Shown here in pieces: positions 1 through 4,631 of a DNA stretch of 5,284 nt (its first letter is position 1; each line of letters begins with the position of its first letter). Under the pieces are notes generated by a model, which was given only the letters and a program-made list of their open reading frames with translations, searched no databases and was not told where the DNA came from. The translations under genes and the position numbers were made by a program. Source of the DNA: Thermohalobaculum sp039817245 (GTDB taxonomy: Bacteria; Pseudomonadota; Alphaproteobacteria; Rhodobacterales; Rhodobacteraceae); the NCBI GenBank assembly GCA_039817245.1, contig JBCBWF010000349.1:1-5284 (forward strand), given 5' to 3'.

Positions 1-103
1 CACCTATTCCGACGCCGCGCGTTTCTTCAGCTATCGCCGCGCCTGCCATGCCGGCGAGCCCGACTACGGCCGCCTTGTCGGCGCCATCGCCCTGCCCGCA
101 TGA
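1..103 (+). CDS. pgeF: PgeF/YfiH-family laccase-domain protein, C-terminal end only
   Basis: Only the last 33 codons are inside the window, read in frame 2 and ending at the TGA at 101-103. The tail contains ARFFSYRRACHAGEPDYGR, which resembles the conserved C-terminal FFSYRRD-type segment of the DUF152 laccase-domain family (YfiH, peptidoglycan editing factor PgeF). Family members are cytoplasmic, bind metal, and have been linked to removing wrongly incorporated amino acids from UDP-MurNAc peptide precursors. The metal-binding residues lie upstream and cannot be inspected. The stop overlaps an ATG (ATGA at 100-103), but the next gene probably starts at 169. The call rests on one short motif, so the family is likely but the exact orthologue is less certain. 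Confidence 0.72.
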   Translation, partial: TYSDAARFFSYRRACHAGEPDYGRLVGAIALPA

Positions 104-156
104 CACCGGGCCGCCTGACGCCTTCCCTGCCGCCCCCAGACCGCCGAGACCGATCC

Positions 157-160
157 GAGG
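157..160 (+). promoter_or_regulatory. Shine-Dalgarno deciding the M24-family start
   Basis: GAGG at 157-160 lies 8 nt before the ATG at 169. The earlier in-frame ATG at 100 has no purine-rich element upstream, and the 23 residues it would add are proline- and arginine-rich and look like noncoding sequence. This favours 169 as the start. Confidence 0.65.
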
Positions 161-168
161 ACCCCGCG

Positions 169-1314
169 ATGCTGCATTTCTCCGAAGCCGAGTTCGACCG
201 GCGCATGACCGCCGTGCAGGCGGCGATGGAAGCGCGCGGCCTCGACGCCCTGCTGCTCTTCGCACCGGAAAGCCAGTACTGGCTCACAGGCTACGACACC
301 TTCGGCTACTGCTTCTTCCAGTGCCTCGTGATCTGGGAGGGCGCGCCCTTCATCCTCACCCGCTCGGCGGACCAGCGGCAGGTGCTGCTGACCTCAACGG
401 TGCGCGACGTGCATGTCTGGCGCGATCGCGCCGGCGCCGAACCCGCGGCCGATCTCGCCGCGCTGCTGCGCGACAAGGGCCTCGCCGGCAAGCGCATCGG
501 CTGGGAGACGGCGACCCACGGCCTTACCCACGCCAACGGTCTCAGCGTGGCGGCGCATCTGGGCAGATTGGCCGAACTCGTCGATATCTCGCCGCTGATG
601 GGCGAGCTCCGGCTCCGGAAGTCACCTGAGGAGATCGCCCTCGTGCGCCGCGCGGCAGAGCATGCCGACGCCGCCTGGGACGCAGCCCTCGCGACCACCC
701 GCGCCGGCGTCTCCGAAGCCGGGATCCTGGCGGCGATGCAGGGTGCCGTGCTGGCGCGCGGAGGCGGCTATCCGGGCAATCCCTACATCATCGGCTCCGG
801 CTCCGGGGCCCTCCTCTGCCGGTACCAGGAAGGGCGGCGCGTCCTCGATGCCGAGGACCAGCTCAACCTCGAATGGGCCGGGGTGGAGGCGCATTACCAC
901 GCGGCCCTCTTCAAGACGATCGTCGTCGGCGCGGCGCGGGCGCGGCATCGCGCGTTGCAAGGCCCGGCGCAGGACGCGCTTCTCGCCTGCGAGGCCGCGC
1001 TGCGCCCGGGTGCGACCATGGGCGAGGTCTATGCCGCGCATGCACGGACGCTCGACGCCCACGGCCTCGGGGCCCACCGGCTCAACGCCTGCGGCTACGC
1101 GCTCGGCCCGCGCTTCGCGCCGTCCTGGATGGAGGACCAGATGTTCTACGAAGGGGCACCCTGGGAGATCGAGCCGGGCATGGTGTTCTTCCTGCACATG
1201 ATCCTGATGGACAGCGAGACGGAGACGGCGATGTGCCTGGGGCGCACCTCGCTCGTCGGCGCGGCGGGCGCCGAGCCGCTGAGCCGCATGCCGCTCGACA
1301 TGGTCGTCCTCTGA
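169..1314 (+). CDS. Creatinase/M24-fold hydrolase (Xaa-Pro peptidase-like, ectoine-hydrolase-like)
   Basis: A 381-residue protein with the two-domain layout of the M24/creatinase family. The N-terminal creatinase-type domain (about residues 1-145) begins MLHFSEAEFDRRM and carries LLLFAPESQYWLTGYDTFG. The linker-helix motif KSPEEIALVRRAAE starts at residue 151, and a pita-bread domain follows to the C-terminus. The usual M24 metal-ligand positions seem replaced. The first Asp box reads LEWAGVEAHYHAALFKT (E235, H242, H244), the GHGIG box reads CGYALG (308-313), and the EPG-associated ligand region reads EPGMVFFLHM (335-344). The E-x-A-G...YH pattern resembles metal-independent creatinase and ectoine hydrolase (EutD/DoeA) more than aminopeptidase P. 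This alignment is by eye. The substrate is unknown: peptide, ectoine-like or other amide are all possible. No signal peptide is visible, so it is probably cytoplasmic. It follows pgeF by 65 bp on the same strand and may be co-transcribed with it. Confidence 0.85.
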   Translation: MLHFSEAEFDRRMTAVQAAMEARGLDALLLFAPESQYWLTGYDTFGYCFFQCLVIWEGAPFILTRSADQRQVLLTSTVRDVHVWRDRAGAEPAADLAALLRDKGLAGKRIGWETATHGLTHANGLSVAAHLGRLAELVDISPLMGELRLRKSPEEIALVRRAAEHADAAWDAALATTRAGVSEAGILAAMQGAVLARGGGYPGNPYIIGSGSGALLCRYQEGRRVLDAEDQLNLEWAGVEAHYHAALFKTIVVGAARARHRALQGPAQDALLACEAALRPGATMGEVYAAHARTLDAHGLGAHRLNACGYALGPRFAPSWMEDQMFYEGAPWEIEPGMVFFLHMILMDSETETAMCLGRTSLVGAAGAEPLSRMPLDMVVL

Positions 1315-1350
1315 CCGCACGCGCCCGCCCGGCCGCCGGATCCGCCTCCA

Positions 1351-1407
1351 GGCCGGTTTCGCAGGGGCATCGAGCCCCCGCGAAACCGCGTCCGGCTGCG
1401 CCGTCCG
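1351..1407 (+). repeat. Hairpin repeat, copy 1 of an inverted pair
   Basis: A 57-bp unit, 37 bp after the M24-family stop. Its left part folds into a hairpin: CGGTTTCGC (1354-1362) pairs with GCGAAACCG (1380-1388). After one A-C mismatch, GGGGC (1364-1368) pairs with GCCCC (1374-1378) around the loop ATCGA. The right part (1389-1407) is an unpaired tail. The unit matches the reverse complement of 1525-1581 at 52 of 57 positions. No T-tract follows, so it is not a classical intrinsic terminator, although it could stop or stabilise M24 transcripts. It looks like an intergenic palindromic repeat (REP/BIME-like); the family is not recognised. Confidence 0.85.
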
Positions 1408-1524
1408 AGGGCGGAACGGCTCACGATGGGCTTGCGGCAACCGGAGCGGCGCGCGTGCTCTTGCGCCGGAAGGAGCGCGCCCCGCAACGCCTGCCGCCCC
1501 TCGACCGGCCAGCCGTCGCGCGAC

Positions 1525-1581
1525 CGGACGGCGCAGCCGGACGCGGTTACGGAGGGGCTCGATGCCCCTTCGGAACCGGCC
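1525..1581 (-). repeat. Hairpin repeat, copy 2 of an inverted pair
   Basis: This is the reverse complement of copy 1, with 52 of 57 positions identical, including an exact 24-bp block (1525-1548 against 1384-1407) and the same ATCGA loop with its GGGGC/GCCCC stem. Its hairpin spans 1544-1578. The outer stem has one A-G mismatch and one G-T wobble. It ends 16 bp beyond the lrp stop, so each convergent gene has one copy just downstream in the same orientation relative to that gene. The 117 bp between the copies (1408-1524) contain no gene I can support. Confidence 0.85.
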
Positions 1582-1597
1582 CCGGACCGCGCCGGTA

Positions 1598-2098
1598 TCA
1601 GCCGAGCTCGGTCTCGCGCGCCTCGATCAGGTCGAAGGGCACGCCGGGGGCGTCTTTCGCGGTGCGGATCACCAGCGACGTCTTCACGCTCGCCACATTC
1701 GGCGCCGTGATCAGATCATCCGTCAGGAAGCTTTGAAAGCTCGAGAGGTTCGGCGCCACGCATTTCAGCAGGAAGTCGATCTCCCCGTTCAGCATGTGAC
1801 ACTCGCGGACCAGCGGCCAGCCCTCCGCCAGCGCCTCGAAGGCCGCGAGATCGTGGCCGGCCTGGCTCCTCAGGCTCACCATAGCGAAGACCGAGACCTC
1901 GAAGCCGAGCGCGCGGGCGTTGACGCGCGCATGATACCCCTCGATCAGCCCCGCCTCCTCGAGCCCGCGCACCCGGCGCAGGCAGGGCGGCGCGGAGATG
2001 CCGACCCGGCGCGAGAGCTCCACATTGGTCATGCGGCCATCGGCCTGCAGCTCGCTCAGGATGTGATGATCGATGGGATCCAGCTTGGAAGAGGGCAT
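1598..2098 (-). CDS. Lrp/AsnC family transcriptional regulator
   Basis: A 166-residue protein, a normal length for the family. It opens with LDPIDHHILSELQADGR followed by a winged helix-turn-helix (about residues 6-55; MTNVELSRRVGISAPPCLRR at 23-42). A C-terminal RAM ligand-binding/oligomerisation domain follows (about 66-150), with the ligand-loop motif LNGEIDFLLKC at 103-113. Family members form dimers to octamers, bind amino acids and wrap DNA, acting as local or global regulators of amino-acid metabolism. The effector cannot be read from sequence. The ATG at 2098 gives the complete N-terminus of the family, although only a weak GGAT precedes it. The gene diverges from the ELM1-trxB pair across 103 bp, an arrangement that fits autoregulation and possible control of the rightward genes (inference). 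I assign no symbol because the subgroup is not certain. Confidence 0.93.
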   Translation of the reverse strand: MPSSKLDPIDHHILSELQADGRMTNVELSRRVGISAPPCLRRVRGLEEAGLIEGYHARVNARALGFEVSVFAMVSLRSQAGHDLAAFEALAEGWPLVRECHMLNGEIDFLLKCVAPNLSSFQSFLTDDLITAPNVASVKTSLVIRTAKDAPGVPFDLIEARETELG

Positions 2099-2129
2099 CG
2101 GGCGTATCCGCTTTTTCTATGGCGCTGCC

Positions 2130-2198
2130 TTGCGCCGATTTGCGGCTCGGAATACGGGAAGCCGGCGTAGAAAGCAATAAACTTGCGGGGATGCGCAA
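2130..2198. promoter_or_regulatory. Repeated TTGCG motifs and a dyad in the divergent spacer, possible operator
   Basis: TTGCG occurs at 2130-2134, 2140-2144 and 2183-2187, the first two spaced 10 bp (about one helical turn). The third forms a dyad with CGCAA at 2194-2198 (TTGCG-N6-CGCAA). The motifs flank the candidate lrp promoter and touch the ribosome-binding region of the ELM1-family gene. Lrp/AsnC regulators often bind several phased, degenerate sites in their own upstream region, so an autoregulatory role is plausible but unproven. Confidence 0.35.
2149..2177 (-). promoter_or_regulatory. Possible sigma70-type promoter for the Lrp/AsnC gene
   Basis: Read on the minus strand, TTGCTT (2177-2172) is followed after exactly 17 bp by TATTCC (2154-2149). 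The start codon lies about 50 bp further on. The -35 is a fair match and the -10 weaker. It sits in one of the few AT-richer patches of the divergent spacer. Confidence 0.35.
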
Positions 2199-2201
2199 GA
2201 A

Positions 2202-3251
2202 ATGGAAATGAATGAGGCAGAAACCGGGCCCACTGCCGTTCTGGTGATCACCGATGGGCGGGCGGGGAACCGCGCACAGGCGCTCGGGCTGGCCGAAGCG
2301 CTCGGCCGCGCGGTGCCCGCGGCGATCGCCGAGGCGACGGTCGCGCCCACGGCCCTCGCCGCGCGGCTGCCGGCATCGCTCTGGCACGCGGCATCGACAT
2401 GCTTCGCGTCCTGGCCCGAAGCCGGGCTGCGCGCCGCACTGCCGCGACCGGATCCCGGCACCCTGCTCATAGGGGCAGGACGGCGCGCCGCCCCCGTCGT
2501 TGCAGCGCTCGCCCGGCGCCAGGGGCTGCGCTCCGTCCAGATCCTCGACCCGCAGATGCCGCTCGAAGCCTTCGACCGCGTGGTGGTGCCGCGTCATGAC
2601 GGCGTCTCCGGGCCCAATGTCATCGAGACCCTCGGCTCTCCCGGGCGCCTGACTGCCGCGTCCATCGCCGCGGCCGCCGGCCCGTGGCGCGACCGGCTCG
2701 GCGCGATCGAGGGGCCGCGGGTCGCGCTCCTCCTCGGCGGGCCGTCGCGAAGCGCGCGCTGGAGCGGGGCGGAGGAGGAGGGCCTCCTCGCTGCCATCGA
2801 CGCGATCGCAGCGGCGGGTCACGGGCTCCTCGTTACGCCGTCGCGGCGGAGCGCGCCCGCGCTGGTCGAGGCCATCGCCGCGCGCGCCGCCGCGCAGCCC
2901 GAGCGGATCTGGCTCTGGGACGGCAGGGGCGACAACCCGTATCCGGGCCTGCTCGGCCTCGCCGACGCCGTGCTGGTGACGGCGGATTCGGTCAACATGG
3001 CCTCCGAAGCGGCGGCAACCGGGCGGCCCGTGCATGTCTTCGGCCTCGCCGGCCTCCGCCCGAAGCTCCGCGCCTTTCATGCCGCCCTCGAAGCGCATGG
3101 CGCGGCGCGCCCTTTCGCGGGGCAGATCGGGCAGTGGCGCTACCCGCCGCTCGCCGAGGCCGACCGTGTCGCCGCCCTTCTCGCCCGCGACCTTCTCGCC
3201 GGCAAGCGCCTCCCCGGCGACCGGCCCGCGCCGCCCCTCAACCGCCCGTGA
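2202..3251 (+). CDS. Mitochondrial fission ELM1-like family protein (DUF1022), GT-B-like fold
   Basis: A 349-residue protein with the pattern of the ELM1/DUF1022 (COG3660) family. It has an N-terminal ITDGRAGNRAQALGLAEAL (residues 16-34), a central LLLGGPSRSARW (GGPS at 179-182), TPSRRS (212-217), then NPYPGLLGLADAVLVTADSVNM with T-A-D-S-V-N-M at 260-266. The two Rossmann-like halves and the late TADS-N-M-E segment resemble nucleotide-sugar-binding glycosyltransferase folds. The plant homologue ELM1 recruits the dynamin-like fission machinery to mitochondria; the role of the alphaproteobacterial proteins is not established, and cell-envelope glycosyl transfer is only a hypothesis. No signal peptide or clear transmembrane segment is visible. 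GGGGA (2187-2191) is 10 nt before the ATG at 2202 and favours it over the ATG at 2208. It shares a strand with trxB, 118 bp upstream. Confidence 0.85.
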   Translation: MEMNEAETGPTAVLVITDGRAGNRAQALGLAEALGRAVPAAIAEATVAPTALAARLPASLWHAASTCFASWPEAGLRAALPRPDPGTLLIGAGRRAAPVVAALARRQGLRSVQILDPQMPLEAFDRVVVPRHDGVSGPNVIETLGSPGRLTAASIAAAAGPWRDRLGAIEGPRVALLLGGPSRSARWSGAEEEGLLAAIDAIAAAGHGLLVTPSRRSAPALVEAIAARAAAQPERIWLWDGRGDNPYPGLLGLADAVLVTADSVNMASEAAATGRPVHVFGLAGLRPKLRAFHAALEAHGAARPFAGQIGQWRYPPLAEADRVAALLARDLLAGKRLPGDRPAPPLNRP

Positions 3252-3263
3252 GGCCCGCGCCCC

Positions 3264-3292
3264 TTGGTTTGCGGCGCAGCAGGCCGTATCTA
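3264..3292 (+). promoter_or_regulatory. Candidate sigma70-type promoter for trxB
   Basis: TTGGTT (3264-3269), an exact 17-bp spacer, then TATCTA (3287-3292) stand out in an otherwise very GC-rich gap. The predicted start would leave a leader of about 70 nt. This suggests trxB can be transcribed independently of the upstream ELM1-family gene. Not tested against known sigma-factor models for this clade. Confidence 0.45.
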
Positions 3293-3331
3293 GGCGCTCT
3301 GCCCGGCCCTGCCGGAGAGCCGCGCCAGCCC

Positions 3332-3355
3332 GCGCCCCACGCGCCCCACGCGCCC
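3332..3355 (+). repeat. Short tandem repeat in the trxB leader
   Basis: Two perfect tandem copies of the 9-mer GCGCCCCAC (3332-3340 and 3341-3349) are followed by a partial third copy GCGCCC (3350-3355), directly before the trxB ribosome-binding site. Such a tract can change copy number by slippage. No function is evident. Confidence 0.6.
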
Positions 3356-3357
3356 GG

Positions 3358-3363
3358 AAGGAG
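3358..3363 (+). promoter_or_regulatory. Strong ribosome-binding site of trxB
   Basis: AAGGAG at 3358-3363 lies 6 nt before the ATG at 3370. This near-perfect Shine-Dalgarno fixes the start and rules out the longer in-frame extension upstream. Confidence 0.85.
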
Positions 3364-3369
3364 AGAGCG

Positions 3370-4338
3370 ATGAGCGAGACCCGCAAGACCCGCCTGCTGA
3401 TCATCGGATCCGGCCCGGCCGGCTACACCGCCGCGGTCTATGCCTCGCGCGCGCTGCTGGACCCGGTGCTGCTGCAGGGGATCCAGCCGGGCGGCCAGCT
3501 CACCATCACCACCGAGGTGGAGAACTGGCCCGGCCTCGTCACCACCCAGGGCCCCGAACTCATGGTGCAGATGGAGGCGCATGCCAAGGCGGTCGGCACC
3601 GAGATCATCGCCGACCATGTGAGCCGGCTCGACCTCTCCCAGCGCCCCTTCGTGGCCGAGACCGATGCGGGCGTCACCTGGCATGCCGATGCGGTGATCC
3701 TCGCCACCGGCGCGCAGGCGAAATGGCTCGGCCTGCCGAGCGAGCAGAAATTCATGGGCCTCGGCGTCTCCGCCTGCGCCACCTGCGACGGGTTCTTCTA
3801 TCGCGGCCGCGAGGTGATCGTGGTGGGCGGCGGCAACACCGCGGTGGAGGAGGCGCTCTACCTCGCCAATCTCGCCTCCAAGGTCACCCTCGTGCACCGG
3901 CGCGACAGCCTGCGCGCGGAGGCGATCCTGCAGAAGCGTCTCTTCGAGCACCCCAAGATCGAGATCGTCTGGGACCATGTGGTGGACGAGATCCTCGGCA
4001 GCCCGGCGGACGGGGTGACCGGCGCGCGGCTCAAGCACCGCGACAGCGGCGAGACGCAGGAGATCCAGGCGGCCGGCGTCTTCATCGCCATCGGCCATGC
4101 GCCTGCCTCCGCGCTCGTGGCAGACCAGCTCGAGACCCACAATGGCGGCTATGTGGTGACAGCGCCGGACAGTACGGCGACCTCGATCCCCGGCGTCTTC
4201 GCGGCCGGCGACGTGACCGACCACATCTACCGTCAGGCCGTGACCTCGGCGGGCATGGGCTGCATGGCTGCACTCGAAGCCGAGCGCTTTCTAGCGACCC
4301 ATGCGAGCGAAGATCCAGCAAAGGCAGCGGCGGAGTGA
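3370..4338 (+). CDS. trxB: Thioredoxin reductase (NADPH)
   Basis: A 322-residue low-molecular-weight thioredoxin reductase, a cytoplasmic FAD enzyme that passes electrons from NADPH to thioredoxin. Visible motifs in order are the FAD dinucleotide-binding GSGPAGYTAAVYASRA (GxGxxG at 13-18), the GGQLTITTEVENWPG segment, and the redox-active CATC (Cys136 and Cys139) followed by DGFFYRG. Next come the NADPH-binding GGGNTAVEEA (from 153) with HRR at 176-178, which favours NADPH, and the second FAD motif GVFAAGDV (275-282) followed by YRQAVTSAGMGCMAA. All catalytic features are intact. Length is typical apart from a short Ala/Glu-rich tail. The start is fixed by the AAGGAG at 3358-3363. A promoter-like pair lies 78-106 bp upstream, and a hairpin overlaps the stop codon. 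Confidence 0.97.
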   Translation: MSETRKTRLLIIGSGPAGYTAAVYASRALLDPVLLQGIQPGGQLTITTEVENWPGLVTTQGPELMVQMEAHAKAVGTEIIADHVSRLDLSQRPFVAETDAGVTWHADAVILATGAQAKWLGLPSEQKFMGLGVSACATCDGFFYRGREVIVVGGGNTAVEEALYLANLASKVTLVHRRDSLRAEAILQKRLFEHPKIEIVWDHVVDEILGSPADGVTGARLKHRDSGETQEIQAAGVFIAIGHAPASALVADQLETHNGGYVVTAPDSTATSIPGVFAAGDVTDHIYRQAVTSAGMGCMAALEAERFLATHASEDPAKAAAE

Positions 4339-4358
4339 ACGCGACGCTCCGCCTCTTT
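4329..4358 (+). terminator. Terminator-like hairpin overlapping the trxB stop codon
   Basis: GGCGGAGTG (4329-4337) pairs with CGCTCCGCC (4345-4353), giving nine pairs including one G-U, around a 7-nt loop. TCTTT (4354-4358) and further pyrimidines follow. The stem includes the last codons and most of the stop codon. It is GC-rich with a weak U-run, so intrinsic termination is plausible but not strong. Confidence 0.55.
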
Positions 4359-4631
4359 GCCTTCACATGTCCCTAGACACAGTTTCTTTTGGAAACAGTA
4401 CGCGGCCGGGTTGCGCCTACAGTACGCCGTCACCGTGAGAACAAATCTCGCTACAGTCATGCAACGCCCGCTACAGGACTGGTTATCGCTGCCAATACAG
4501 GCGCGAAAATGATCTGATATTGGTCATTTTACCGGCGATCATGGCGGGCGCGGTCGGATCGTGGCCGACTTGCCCAACACGTCAACACAATCGCCCCGCG
4601 CCACCGCATCTGGCGGCCCGCGGGCGCCGCC
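4359..4631. other. Gene-free, AT-richer spacer between convergent trxB and parC
   Basis: No coding region here has a credible start, codon bias or recognisable protein; open frames crossing it are extensions of shadows. About 4365-4530 is clearly less GC-rich than the rest of the window. It contains five ACAG cores (4395, 4419, 4453, 4473 and 4497), three of them in the longer context CTACAG. It also contains a GTTTC/GAAAC dyad (4382-4386 and 4392-4396) and the larger dyad at 4506-4530. The right part (4531-4631) is GC-rich again, with a 10-bp palindrome GCCCGCGGGC at 4616-4625. I do not recognise a tRNA, a known small RNA or an attachment site. Confidence 0.5.
4506..4530. repeat. AT-rich dyad, possible operator or bidirectional terminator
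   Basis: AAAATGATC (4506-4514) faces GGTCATTTT (4522-4530): eight Watson-Crick pairs and one G-T around a 7-nt loop. The A-run before and T-run after give it a two-way terminator shape between convergent trxB and parC, but the stem is mostly A-T and would be weak in RNA. An overlapping alternative pairing, CCAATA (4492-4497) with TATTGG (4518-4523), is mutually exclusive with it. An operator role is equally possible. Confidence 0.45.

Noticed and set aside
622..1440. Antisense open frame of 272 codons over the M24-family gene
   Set aside because: It shares the shadow composition of GC-rich DNA and contradicts the well-supported plus-strand protein.
1351..1581. A MITE or insertion sequence with 57-bp terminal inverted repeats
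   Set aside because: No target-site duplication is visible at the outer edges, there is no transposase remnant in the 117-bp centre, and each arm is itself a hairpin, which fits paired palindromic repeats better. Kept as repeats only.
1716..3404. Very long antisense open frame (562 codons) over lrp and the ELM1-family gene
   Set aside because: It is Arg/Gly/Pro-rich with no recognisable motif, lies antisense to two genes with clear family signatures, and is a typical product of high-GC codon use.
3238..4224. Antisense open frame of 328 codons across trxB
   Set aside because: It mirrors the codon pattern of trxB, has low-complexity composition and no motif; trxB on the plus strand is unambiguous.
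4359..4631. tRNA gene or CRISPR-like array in the AT-richer spacer
   Set aside because: No tRNA cloverleaf or T-loop consensus was found, and the ACAG repeats are too short and irregularly spaced to be CRISPR repeats.
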